This document shows, piece after piece, positions 28,159-38,787 of a stretch of DNA of 64,000 nt (within the stretch, counting starts at the first letter, position 1; every line of letters starts with the position of its first letter). The stretch lies in the NCBI RefSeq assembly GCF_014211915.1, contig NZ_CP060039.1:186001-250000 (forward strand). The letters run 5' to 3'. The DNA is from Burkholderia cenocepacia. GTDB taxonomy: Bacteria > Pseudomonadota > Gammaproteobacteria > Burkholderiales > Burkholderiaceae. Below the pieces are notes generated by a model. The model did not search any database and was not told the DNA's origin. It saw only the letters and a program-made list of their open reading frames with translations. Made by a program: the position numbers and the translations under genes.

Positions 28159-30285
28159 TCAGTCGATGCGGTTCAGGCTCGCGAAATCCGCGCCGCGCGC
28201 GACGAGATCGACGAGCAGCGGCGACGGCTTCCAGAACAGCGGATCTTCCTTCGCGAACGCGCGGATATCGGCGAGCACGTTCGCGAGGCCGACCGTGTCC
28301 GCGTAGTGCATCGGGCCGCCGCGATAGCGCGGGAAGCCGTAGCCGTACAGGAACACCGCGTCGACGTCGAGCGGGCGCAGCGCGATCTTCTCGTGCACGA
28401 CGTTCGCGCCTTCGTTGATCATCGCGGCGAGGTAGCGGCGCAGGATCTCGTCGTCGGTGAAGGTGCGCGGCGTGACGCCCTTCTTCGCGCGTTCTTCCGC
28501 GACGATCGCCTCCACTTCCGGGTCGGGCGTGCCGACGCGCGCGCCGTCCGGATACAGGTAGTAGCCGCGCCCGGTCTTCTGACCGAACCAGCCGCGCTCG
28601 CACAGCCGGTCGGAAATCTCCACGTAGCGCGCGTTCGGATCGCGCGTCGCCGCGCGGCGCTTGCGGGTCGCCCAGCCGATGTCGCCGCCCGCGAGATCGA
28701 CCACCTGGAACGGGCCCATCGGGAAGCCGAACCCGCGCACCGCGCGATCGATCTGGTACGGCGACGCGCCGTCTTCCATCAGGTAGTCGGCAGCCGTCCG
28801 ATAGACGGCGAGGACCCGGTTGCCGATGAAGCCGTCGCATACGCCCGCGCGCACCGGCGTCTTCTTCAGCTGCTTGGCCAGCGCGAACGCGGTCGCGACG
28901 ACGTCCGCGCTCACGCGCGCCGGCACGACGATCTCCAGCAGCTTCATCACGTTGGCCGGCGAGAAGAAATGCAGGCCGATCACGTCGGCCGGCCGGTCGA
29001 TGCTCGCGGCGAGCGCGTCGATGTCGAGATACGACGTGTTGGTCGCGAGCACCGCGCCCGGCTTGCACACGCGCGCGAGTTCGGCGAACACGGCCTGCTT
29101 CACGGCCATGTCCTCGAACACGGCTTCGATCACGACGTCGGCCTGCGCGAGCGCGTCGTACGACGTGCTGCCCTTGAAGCGCGCGAGACGCGCCGCGTGC
29201 GCGGCCGGCGTCATCCGCCCTTTCGCGACGAGGCCGTCGTACACCTTCTCGACGTGCGCCCGGCCGCGCGCGAGCGATGCTTCGTCGCGCTCGATCATCG
29301 TCACCGGCAGCCCGGCGTCGAGCGCCGCGACCGCGATGCCCGCGCCCATCGTGCCGCCGCCGACCACGCCGATCCGCTCGACCGGCCGCGGGCTCGCGCG
29401 CCGCGCCTCGGGCGCCTTCGCCGCTTCGCGTTCCGCGAAGAACGCATGCACGAGGCCCGCGCGCTGCGGGCTGTCGAGGCATTGCAGGAACAGGCTGCGT
29501 TCGAACTTCATCCCCGCGTCGAACGACTGCGTGAGCGCGGCCTCGACCGCGTCGACGATCTTCGCCGGCGAGAACAGGCCCCGCGACTTCTTCGGCAATT
29601 CCGCGCGCGCCGCGTCGATCGCGGCCTCCGCGGCCGCGCGGTCGGCCAGCCCCTGCGCGTCCCGCGTGCGGCGCACCGGCGCGCCGAGCGACACGAGTTC
29701 CTGCGCATACGCGAGCCCTTCGGCGAGCGTGTCGTCGCTGTGCGCGATGCGATCGACGAGGCCGAGCGCGAGCGCTTCGTCGGCGCTCGCATGGCGGCCC
29801 GTCAGCATCAGGTCGAGCGCGGCCTTCGCGCCGATCAGGCGCGGCGCACGCTGCGTGCCGCCCGCGCCGGGCAGCAGGCCGAGCGTCACTTCGGGCAGCC
29901 CGAGCTTCGCACCGGGCACCGCGAGCCGGTAATGCGCGGCCAGCGCGACTTCGAGGCCGCCGCCGAGCGTCGCGCCGTGCAGCGCGACCACGACCGGCTT
30001 GGTACCCGATTCGATCTGCTCGCACACGTCGGGCAGCGACGGCGGCACGGGCGGCTTGCCGAATTCGCGAATGTCGGCGCCCGCGATGAAGTTGCGGCCG
30101 GCGCCGACGATCAGCACCGCGCGGATCGCGTCGTCGGCCTGCGCGGCGTCGATCGCATCGGCGAGGCCGCGCCGCACGTCGGCGGACAGCGCGTTGACCG
30201 GCGGATGGTCGATCGTGACGACGAGCACCTTGTCGCGCCGTTCGCGCGTGACCGTGCCGGTTGGGGGGATGGCGGGGGAATTCAT
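28159..30285 (-). CDS. Bifunctional enoyl-CoA hydratase / 3-hydroxyacyl-CoA dehydrogenase
   Basis: A FadB/FadJ/PimF-like multifunctional beta-oxidation enzyme of 708 residues. The N-terminal crotonase half has GRNFIAGADIREF and GGGLEVALAAHYRLAVP; the dehydrogenase half has the NAD motif RIGVVGGGTMGAGIAVAAL near residue 300 and EAVFEDMAVKQAVFAEL. The ATG at 30285 follows AGGAGACGCC. It is the first gene of the operon, divergent from a LysR gene. No thiolase gene is present in the window, so the last step must be supplied elsewhere. Confidence 0.93.
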   Translation of the reverse strand: MNSPAIPPTGTVTRERRDKVLVVTIDHPPVNALSADVRRGLADAIDAAQADDAIRAVLIVGAGRNFIAGADIREFGKPPVPPSLPDVCEQIESGTKPVVVALHGATLGGGLEVALAAHYRLAVPGAKLGLPEVTLGLLPGAGGTQRAPRLIGAKAALDLMLTGRHASADEALALGLVDRIAHSDDTLAEGLAYAQELVSLGAPVRRTRDAQGLADRAAAEAAIDAARAELPKKSRGLFSPAKIVDAVEAALTQSFDAGMKFERSLFLQCLDSPQRAGLVHAFFAEREAAKAPEARRASPRPVERIGVVGGGTMGAGIAVAALDAGLPVTMIERDEASLARGRAHVEKVYDGLVAKGRMTPAAHAARLARFKGSTSYDALAQADVVIEAVFEDMAVKQAVFAELARVCKPGAVLATNTSYLDIDALAASIDRPADVIGLHFFSPANVMKLLEIVVPARVSADVVATAFALAKQLKKTPVRAGVCDGFIGNRVLAVYRTAADYLMEDGASPYQIDRAVRGFGFPMGPFQVVDLAGGDIGWATRKRRAATRDPNARYVEISDRLCERGWFGQKTGRGYYLYPDGARVGTPDPEVEAIVAEERAKKGVTPRTFTDDEILRRYLAAMINEGANVVHEKIALRPLDVDAVFLYGYGFPRYRGGPMHYADTVGLANVLADIRAFAKEDPLFWKPSPLLVDLVARGADFASLNRID

Positions 30286-30329
30286 GGCGTCTCCTGTCGA
30301 AGCTGTCGAGGCAGCAGGCATGGGCTGAT

Positions 30330-30396
30330 TCTCGATTGATCGAGATTCATTGACAATTCCCGCACGCCTTTACAAGCTGTCAAATCTGACTTGACA
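30330..30396. promoter_or_regulatory. Divergent operator region with two dyads
   Basis: Between the FadB-like gene and the LysR gene are two palindromes: TCTCGATTGATCGAGA (30330-30345) and TGTCAAATCTGACTTGACA (30378-30396). The arms of the second are perfect TTGACA hexamers facing opposite directions, and a further TTGACA lies at 30350-30355. This fits LysR-type binding plus two -35 elements, but -10 hexamers are unclear. Confidence 0.55.
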
Positions 30397-30464
30397 CTGA
30401 ATGTTTTCGGACCGTGTCGGACCGCTTCGATCCGATTAACGGGCCGGATCAGGAGATACCCCGC

Positions 30465-31427
30465 ATGGACCTGAACGCGCTGACGCTGCTCGTCGAGATC
30501 CTCGACGCCGGCAATCTCAGCAAGGCCGCGCAGCGGCTGAAGATGAGCCGGGCGAACGTCAGCTACCGGCTGAACCAGCTCGAGCGCTCGATCGGCCAGC
30601 AGCTCGTGCGGCGCACGACGCGGCGCATGGAGCCGACCGAGATCGGGCTGAAGCTGTACGAGCACGGCCGGCGCATCCGCAACGAGCTGCTCGCCGCGCA
30701 GGAATCGGTGACGACGCTCGGCCAGGACCTGCAGGGCCGCGTGCGGCTGTCGGTGCCGAGCGGCTACGGGCAGATCGTGATGTCCGAATGGCTGCTCGCG
30801 TTCAAGCGGCGGCATCCGGGCATCGTGCTCGACGTGGTGTTCGAGAATCGCGTGGAAGACCTGATGCGCGACGAAGTCGACATCGCGATCCGTGTGATGA
30901 CCGAGCCGCCGCAGAATCTGGTCGCCCGCGACATGGGCGCGGTGCGCTACGTCGCCTGCGCGTCGCCCGCGTTCGCGGCCGCGCACGGGATGCCGGCGAG
31001 CCTCGGCGCGCTCGCCGCCGCGCCGGTCGTCACCGCGACGGTGATGGGCCGGCAGCTCCGCATCGCCGCCTATCTCGGCGACGAACGCCACGAGGTGCTG
31101 CTCGAACCGACGCTGATTTCGGAGAACTTCCTGTTCCTGCGCCAGGCGATCCTCGCGGGCATCGGCGTCGGCATCGTGCCCGACTACGTGATGCAGGACG
31201 ACCTGCGGCACGGCACCGTCGTCACGTCGCTCGATGCGTATCGGCTCAGCATCTTCGGTACCCACATGTACATGCTGTACATGCCGAACCGCCACCACAC
31301 GCGCGCGACTTCCACGTTCATAGAGTTCATCCTCGAACAGGCCGGAAAGACCGGCCGGGGCGGGCCCGGCGGGATGCGTCAGGGTTTCCTGACGGATGAC
31401 AAGCCGCCGGGCACGCGGCGACAATAG
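30465..31427 (+). CDS. LysR-family transcriptional regulator
   Basis: A 320-residue regulator with an N-terminal winged helix-turn-helix (DLNALTLLVEILDAGNLSKA, then AQRLKMSRANVSYRLNQLER) and a C-terminal periplasmic-binding-like effector domain. The ATG at 30465 is preceded by AGGAGA eight bases upstream; an in-frame start at 30414 is less likely. Being divergent from the acyl-CoA operon, it most likely controls that operon; the effector is unknown. Confidence 0.88.
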   Translation: MDLNALTLLVEILDAGNLSKAAQRLKMSRANVSYRLNQLERSIGQQLVRRTTRRMEPTEIGLKLYEHGRRIRNELLAAQESVTTLGQDLQGRVRLSVPSGYGQIVMSEWLLAFKRRHPGIVLDVVFENRVEDLMRDEVDIAIRVMTEPPQNLVARDMGAVRYVACASPAFAAAHGMPASLGALAAAPVVTATVMGRQLRIAAYLGDERHEVLLEPTLISENFLFLRQAILAGIGVGIVPDYVMQDDLRHGTVVTSLDAYRLSIFGTHMYMLYMPNRHHTRATSTFIEFILEQAGKTGRGGPGGMRQGFLTDDKPPGTRRQ

Positions 31428-31522
31428 CGCGCCGGGGCGGGCCGCACCGTTGCGCCCGCGCCGACGTCAACGTCAACATCAACGCCGCCGTCTCCTTCGA
31501 ATTCACTGCTGCCGAGGGTTCA

Positions 31523-33397
31523 ATGTTCGACCGGATTCGTCCGCATTCGCGTCCCTGGACGCTGCTCGCCGCCGTCGCGTTCGTCGCGTTGAACGCCGGC
31601 TGCACGTCCCCGTCCGCGCCGTCGGGCGCCGTCGTCCCGGTCGCCGCCGCATCGGGCGCGGCCGTCCCGCTGCCCGGCGTTCACGCGCCCGAACTGTCGT
31701 CCGGCTGGACCGACAAGTCGGGCTGGACCTCGCAGCACTTCATGATCGCGGCCGCGAACCCGCTCGCGACGCAAGCCGGCTACGACATGCTGAAGGCGGG
31801 CGGCACCGCGATCGACGCGGCCATCGCGACGCAGGTGGTGCTCGCGCTGGTCGAGCCGCAATCGTCGGGCATCGGCGGCGGCGCGTTCATGCTGTACTTC
31901 GACGGCAAGACGACGCAGGCGTACGACGGCCGCGAAACCGCGCCGGCCGCCGCGACCGAGCGCCTCTTCTACGGGCCGACCGGCCAGCCGATGAGCTTCT
32001 ACGAAGGTGTCGTCGGCGGGCGCTCGGTCGGCACGCCGGGCGTGCTGCGCATGCTCGACGCCGCGCACCGCGCGCACGGCAAGCTGCCGTGGCGCCGGCT
32101 GTTCCAGCCGGCCATCCGGCTCGCCGAGCGCGGCTTCACGATCAGCCCGCGGCTCGCGATGCTGATCGCGAACGACAAGTACCTGAAGAACGACCCGGCG
32201 GCCCGCGCGTACTTCTACAACGCGGACGGCACGCCGAAGGCCGCCGGCACGGTGCTGAAGAACCCGGCGCTCGCGACCGTGCTGCGCCAGGTCGCCGACC
32301 GCGGCGCGAACGCGTTCTACAGCGGCGCGATCGCGCGCGACATCGTCACGAAGGTGCGCAAGCACCCGACCAACCCGGGGTTGCTGTCGCTGCAGGATCT
32401 CGCACACTACAAGGCGAAGGTGCGCGCGCCGCTGTGCGCCGACTACCGGCGCTCGGTCGTGTGCGGGATGCCGCCGCCGTCTTCGGGCGGCCTCGCGATC
32501 GCGCAGATGCTCGGCATCCTCGAAGCGATGCCCGACTGGCAGCAGATCGGCGCGCAGAAGCCGGTGCGCAACGAGGTCGGCTACGAGCCGACGCCGTTCG
32601 CCGCGCACCTGTTCAGCGAAGCCGGGCGCCTCGCGTATGCGGACCGTGCACGCTACGTGGCCGATCCCGATTTCGTGCCGCTGCCGGGCGGCACCTGGGC
32701 GAGCCTCACCGACAAGACCTATCTCGCACAGCGCGCGCGGCTGATCGGCGACACCAGCATGGGCGTCGCGCAGGCCGGCACGCCGCAGGGCGCGACGCTC
32801 GCGATGGCCGACGACCGCAGCCCCGAATGGCCGTCGACCTCCGACATCGCGATCGTCGACCGCTACGGCCAGGCGCTGTCGATGACGACCAGCATCGAGG
32901 ACGCGTTCGGCTCGCGGCTGATGGTGCGCGGGTTCATGCTGAACAACCAGCTCACCGATTTCTCGTTCGTGTCGAACGACGACGGCCGGCCGGTCGCGAA
33001 CCGCGTGCAGCCGGGCAAGCGGCCGCGTTCGGCGATGTCGCCGGAGCTCGTGTTCGACAAGAAGACGAAGCAGGTGACGATGATCGTCGGCTCGGCCGGC
33101 GGCCCCGCGATCATCAATCACGTTGCGAAGACGCTGGTCGGCGTGCTCGACTGGGGCATGACGATGCAGCAGGCGATCGCGCTGCCGAACTTCGGGTCGA
33201 TGAACGGGCCGACGCAGCTCGAACGCGGCCGCGTGTCGGACGCGCTCGCCGACGGGCTGAAGGGCCGCGGGCACGACGTGCAGATCGTCGAGATGAACTC
33301 GGGGCTGCAGGGCATCCAGCGGCTGAACGTGCAGGGGCAGACGGTGTGGTTCGGCGGCGCGGACCCGCGGCGCGAAGGGATAGCGATGGGCGATTGA
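31523..33397 (+). CDS. ggt: Gamma-glutamyltransferase, lipoprotein form
   Basis: Cleaves gamma-glutamyl bonds of glutathione and relatives in the periplasm, as a self-processing Ntn-hydrolase. The 624-residue precursor has a lipoprotein-type signal (VALNAGC), an N-terminal large-subunit region (GIGGGAFMLYFDGK), and a small subunit likely starting at Thr439 in WPSTSDIAIVD. The usual TTH(Y/F)S motif is changed to TSDIA and the substrate motif is GSAGGPAI, so it is a divergent member. The catalytic threonine is kept. It may link with gsh genes metabolically but not by position. Confidence 0.87.
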   Translation: MFDRIRPHSRPWTLLAAVAFVALNAGCTSPSAPSGAVVPVAAASGAAVPLPGVHAPELSSGWTDKSGWTSQHFMIAAANPLATQAGYDMLKAGGTAIDAAIATQVVLALVEPQSSGIGGGAFMLYFDGKTTQAYDGRETAPAAATERLFYGPTGQPMSFYEGVVGGRSVGTPGVLRMLDAAHRAHGKLPWRRLFQPAIRLAERGFTISPRLAMLIANDKYLKNDPAARAYFYNADGTPKAAGTVLKNPALATVLRQVADRGANAFYSGAIARDIVTKVRKHPTNPGLLSLQDLAHYKAKVRAPLCADYRRSVVCGMPPPSSGGLAIAQMLGILEAMPDWQQIGAQKPVRNEVGYEPTPFAAHLFSEAGRLAYADRARYVADPDFVPLPGGTWASLTDKTYLAQRARLIGDTSMGVAQAGTPQGATLAMADDRSPEWPSTSDIAIVDRYGQALSMTTSIEDAFGSRLMVRGFMLNNQLTDFSFVSNDDGRPVANRVQPGKRPRSAMSPELVFDKKTKQVTMIVGSAGGPAIINHVAKTLVGVLDWGMTMQQAIALPNFGSMNGPTQLERGRVSDALADGLKGRGHDVQIVEMNSGLQGIQRLNVQGQTVWFGGADPRREGIAMGD

Positions 33398-33794
33398 GCG
33401 GACGATGCCCGTCCGTCGGTGGCGGTGTGCGTGAATCGGTGCGCACCGCCCAGGAGGCCCTGGCGTTCATGCGCCCTGCGCCTCCTCCTTCGCTGCGCCC
33501 GGCTGGCCTGGCCGCGCGCTGTCTCGACGCCCGCCTGTACCCGATCCATCCCGGCGACACCGCCGGCACGCGATCATGCGCTCGTAGCGCGTCCTATATC
33601 CCCCCAATCACTTTCGAAACTGTCTGATCGACGGCGCCTGCGTGCGTCCGTATAGTCGCTCCCCTTACGTCGGGGCGACGTGATTGCGGTTCGCCGCTCA
33701 CGCGCCATCCCTCCTCGCCCCGCGTCTTTCGACGAAGACGCCCAGCCGTCATCCGGCTGCGTCACGCATAACATTGATCAGGACTCCGATTAAT
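33398..33794. other. 397-bp gap before the autotransporter gene
   Basis: No gene or clear repeat is seen. A possible promoter for the adhesin is TCGACG (33628-33633) and TATAGT (33651-33656) with 17-bp spacing, giving a leader of about 130 nt. This is weak. Confidence 0.3.
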
Positions 33795-35588
33795 ATGCCA
33801 CATATCTCCGCTGCACCTTCCCGTATGACGCGTGCCCGCTCGCGTGCTTCGCCCACACGCCGACGCACGTCCTCCGCCCGCCTGTCGGCGCTCGCCCTCG
33901 CCATCGCCGCACTCGCGCCGAGCTACGGCCACGCGTCCGGCATCGATCTCGTCGAGACCAACCTGATCGTCAAGGGCGGCGACAGCGGCGACCCGATCGC
34001 CTCGGGCGCCGGCTCGATCGCAATCGGGCCGGGCGCGAAGGCGACGGGCGAAACCGGTGGCGACTATTCCGCGATCGCGATCGGTGGCAGAGCCGTCGCC
34101 AATGGACGCTCGACCATCGCCGTCGGCGAAATGGCGAACGTCCACGGCGATCGCTCAAGCGCCTTCGGCGTGTCGTCAAGCGTCAACGCGAATCGCGCGC
34201 TGGCGCTCGGCGCGGACGCGAAGGTCACCGCGCACGGTGCGGTCGCGCTCGGTCAGGGCAGCGTCGCCGACCGCACGAACACCGTGTCGATCGGCACGGC
34301 GGACACCCAGCGCCAGCTCGTCAATCTCGGCGCCGGCACCCGCGACACCGACGCAACCAACCTGTCGCAGTTGAAGCCCGTCGTCGCCGCGCTCGGCGGC
34401 GATGCAACGGTCAACGCGGACGGCACCGTGCGCGGCCCGAACTACACGGTGGACGGACAATCGTTCAACACCGTCGGCGGCGCGCTGACCCGACTCGACG
34501 GACGCGTCACGACGATCGACGGGCGGGTCGCCGCCGTCGAAAACAACGTCACGACGATCCGCAACGACGTCACCGATCTCGGCACGCGGCTCGACAACGG
34601 CGCGACCGGCCTCGTCCGGCAGGACCCGGCGAGTCTCGCGATCTCGATCGGCGCCGACAAGGGCGGCAGCTCGGTCAGCGTCGCCGGCACGGCCGGCACG
34701 CGCACGCTGACCGGCCTGTCGAACGGCACTGCCGACACCGATGCCGTGACGGTCGCGCAGCTCAAGGCGACGGGGCTGATCGATCCGAACGGCAAGGCGC
34801 TCGGCGCGATCGTGTACGACGACCTGAAGCTGGATCGCGCCACGCTCGGCGGCGTCGGCGGCACCTTGCTCGACAACGTCAAGGCGGGCGCGATCGCCGC
34901 GAACAGCATGCAGGCGGTCAACGGCGCGCAGTTGTTCTCGATGCAGCAGCAATTCGAGACGCACCTGAAATCGCTCGACACGCGCATCAACAACATCGAG
35001 CAGATCGGCTCCAACACCCGGCCGCCGACCGGCGGACAGGGCAGCCAACTGACGCAGCTGGGCGACGGCTCCGGGGCGACCGGCTCGAATTCGATGGCGC
35101 TCGGCCAGAACTCGAGCGCATCCGGCAACGGCAGCGTCGCGATCGGCAACAACACGACGGCGTCGGGCAACAATTCGGTGGCGCTCGGTAACGGCTCCGT
35201 CGCCGATCGCGACAACACGGTGTCCGTCGGTGCACCGGGGCAGGAGCGGCAGATCACCCACGTCAAGGCCGGCACCGCGCCGACCGATGCGGTGAACGTG
35301 CAGCAACTGAACGACCACATCGGCAGCGTGCGTTCCGACATCGATCATTATCGGCGCGACGCGAGCGGCGGTATTGCGTCGGCGGTGGCGATCGCGAACT
35401 TGCCGCAAGCGTCGCTGGCGGGCGAAAGCATGGTGGCGATCGCCGGCGGCACCTACAGCGGCCAGTCGGCCGTCGCGTTCGGCTTGTCGACCGCCACCCG
35501 CAACGGGCGCTGGGTGGTCAAGGCATCCGGGTCGACCAATACCCGCGGCACGGTCGCGGTCGGCGCCGGCGCCGGCTATCGCTGGTAA
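33795..35588 (+). CDS. Trimeric autotransporter adhesin (YadA-like, type Vc secretion)
   Basis: Outer-membrane adhesin of 597 residues. It has an extended signal peptide (RLSALALAIAALAPSYGHAS), a first YadA-type head with left-handed roll repeats (SAIAIGG, ALALGAD), a neck (RTNTVSIGT), a coiled-coil stalk (TTIDGRVAAVENNVTTIRND), a second short head (SMALGQNSSASGNGSVAIGN), a second neck (RDNTVSVGAP), and a C-terminal YadA anchor of about 85 residues ending GYRW. All parts needed for secretion are intact. The start is taken at the first ATG after an in-frame region without signal features; 33684 is an alternative. Confidence 0.9.
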   Translation: MPHISAAPSRMTRARSRASPTRRRTSSARLSALALAIAALAPSYGHASGIDLVETNLIVKGGDSGDPIASGAGSIAIGPGAKATGETGGDYSAIAIGGRAVANGRSTIAVGEMANVHGDRSSAFGVSSSVNANRALALGADAKVTAHGAVALGQGSVADRTNTVSIGTADTQRQLVNLGAGTRDTDATNLSQLKPVVAALGGDATVNADGTVRGPNYTVDGQSFNTVGGALTRLDGRVTTIDGRVAAVENNVTTIRNDVTDLGTRLDNGATGLVRQDPASLAISIGADKGGSSVSVAGTAGTRTLTGLSNGTADTDAVTVAQLKATGLIDPNGKALGAIVYDDLKLDRATLGGVGGTLLDNVKAGAIAANSMQAVNGAQLFSMQQQFETHLKSLDTRINNIEQIGSNTRPPTGGQGSQLTQLGDGSGATGSNSMALGQNSSASGNGSVAIGNNTTASGNNSVALGNGSVADRDNTVSVGAPGQERQITHVKAGTAPTDAVNVQQLNDHIGSVRSDIDHYRRDASGGIASAVAIANLPQASLAGESMVAIAGGTYSGQSAVAFGLSTATRNGRWVVKASGSTNTRGTVAVGAGAGYRW

Positions 35589-35621
35589 CGCATCACGGCG
35601 ACATTAGCCGCATCAAACAAC

Positions 35622-35656
35622 AGGGGCCGGGTTCGTTCGATACGAACCTGGCCCCT
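35622..35656 (+). terminator. Terminator-like hairpin after the adhesin gene
   Basis: A 14-bp stem with one G-U pair (AGGGGCCGGGTTCG / CGAACCTGGCCCCT) lies between the convergent adhesin and tauC genes. Only a short T-rich tail follows, so it may act in both directions. Confidence 0.65.
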
Positions 35657-35706
35657 CGCTCTTCTCGACACGGGCACCCACCGTAAGTCCGTTCCGCCTG
35701 TACGGC

Positions 35707-36600
35707 CTACCCTCGCCCCTTCCACGGCACCACCCGCCGCTCGACCCAGCGCATCGCCAGATCGAACAGCCACGCGATCGCGCCGATGATCAGGATGCCC
35801 ATCACGACGATGTCGGTGCGCAGGAAACTCGATGCGTTGAGCACCATCTGCCCGAGCCCGGCCGTCGCGGCGACCATCTCGGCCGCGACGAGCGTCGTCC
35901 AGCCGAACCCGATCGCGATCCGCAGGCCGGTGAGGATCTCCGGCAGCGCGGCCGGCAGCACGACATGCCGCACGATCTGCGCGAAGCTGCCGCCGAGCGA
36001 ATACGCGGCGTTGATCTGCTCGACGGTTGCCGCACGCACGCCGGCGCGCGCGGCCATCGCGATCGGCGCGAAGCACGCGAGAAAGATCACGACCAGCTTC
36101 GCCGTTTCGTCAATGCCGAACCAGATCACGACGAGCGGCAGATACGCGAGCGGCGGCAGCGGCCGATAGAACTCCAGCAGCGGATCGAGCACGCCGCGCG
36201 CGATGCGGCTCACGCCCATCAGAATGCCGGCCGGCACGCCGATCGCGGTCGCGAGCAGGAACGCACCGAACACGCGCGCGGCGCTCCACAGCAAATGTTC
36301 GGACAACGGCAGGCCGCCCTGGATGCGACCGTGCCATGCGTCGACGAACGCGGTCCACACTGCTTCCGGCGCGGGCAGGAACAGCGGCGGCAGCCACTGG
36401 AAATGCGTCGCGACCCACCAGAGCGCAGCCAATGCCGCGATCGTCGCAGCGCTCAACCCGGCCGTCTTTCCTTGCCCCGGCAACCGGTAACGATGTGATG
36501 TCCGGGCGGGACGCACCGCATGCCGCTGTTGCGCCGCGCTCGCATCCCGTTCGGAGTCGGCGGCCGCGCGATCGGCCGCCCAGGAATCCTGCGTGCTCAT
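35707..36600 (-). CDS. tauC: Taurine/sulfonate-type ABC transporter permease
   Basis: A 297-residue inner-membrane permease with about six helices and the EAA-like loop (AAYSLGGSFAQIVRHVVLPAALPEILTGLR, in part). The family is TauC/SsuC. A 45-residue polar N-terminal extension rich in Ala, Arg and Ser precedes the first helix. The ATG at 36600 (MSTQDSWAADRAAADS) is preceded by CAGGACGAC. It is the last gene of tauA-tauB-tauC, 71 bp after tauB. The substrate may be taurine or another sulfonate or nitrate-like compound. Confidence 0.85.
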   Translation of the reverse strand: MSTQDSWAADRAAADSERDASAAQQRHAVRPARTSHRYRLPGQGKTAGLSAATIAALAALWWVATHFQWLPPLFLPAPEAVWTAFVDAWHGRIQGGLPLSEHLLWSAARVFGAFLLATAIGVPAGILMGVSRIARGVLDPLLEFYRPLPPLAYLPLVVIWFGIDETAKLVVIFLACFAPIAMAARAGVRAATVEQINAAYSLGGSFAQIVRHVVLPAALPEILTGLRIAIGFGWTTLVAAEMVAATAGLGQMVLNASSFLRTDIVVMGILIIGAIAWLFDLAMRWVERRVVPWKGRG

Positions 36601-36671
36601 GTCGTCCTGCCTGTGCAATGTACTGATCCGGCCGCGCCCGACGGACGCACCCTGCCGCGCGAACTCGTGCA

Positions 36672-38526
<1,855 letters not shown>

Positions 38527-38527
38527 G

Positions 38528-38568
38528 CGGCTCTCCTTCGGAATGCGGGCATTGCTGCGGGAGAGCCG
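38528..38568 (-). promoter_or_regulatory. Hairpin covering the tauA ribosome-binding site
   Basis: On the minus strand CGGCTCTCC (38568-38560) and GGAGAGCCG (38536-38528) form a perfect 9-bp stem with a 23-base loop. The second arm contains the tauA Shine-Dalgarno GGAGAG and ends 1 base before the ATG. Translational control is possible. Confidence 0.5.
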
Positions 38569-38722
38569 ACTTTACGAGCTTTGCGCGCAGCGGGAGCGAA
38601 CTTATCCTGCGAAGCTATCGATGCCGTTTCAGCTTTGCTTTCCATGCTAGACCGGATTGCGCATCCGGTCGGATGACGATTGCCGCGCGCATGCGCGGAT
38701 AACCGCCGCGCCAACGAAAAAG

Positions 38723-38740
38723 CCCGCATCGCTGCGGGCT
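38723..38740 (-). terminator. Intrinsic terminator of lipB-lipA
   Basis: Stem GCCCGCA / TGCGGGC with a four-base loop is flanked by A-runs and T-runs on both sides; on the minus strand a T-run follows. It lies 48 bp beyond the lipA stop. Confidence 0.88.
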
Positions 38741-38787
38741 TTTTTCGACTGCTCGAGACTGTTTGCAGATGGAAGCGGGCGCGACGC

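Noticed and set aside
26921..30025. A 1,034-codon minus-strand frame suggesting a fusion of an acyl-CoA dehydrogenase with a long N-terminal domain
   Set aside because: Only the last 402 codons match acyl-CoA dehydrogenase. The upstream part is the FadB-like gene read in another phase, with low-complexity Arg/Ala/Gly content.
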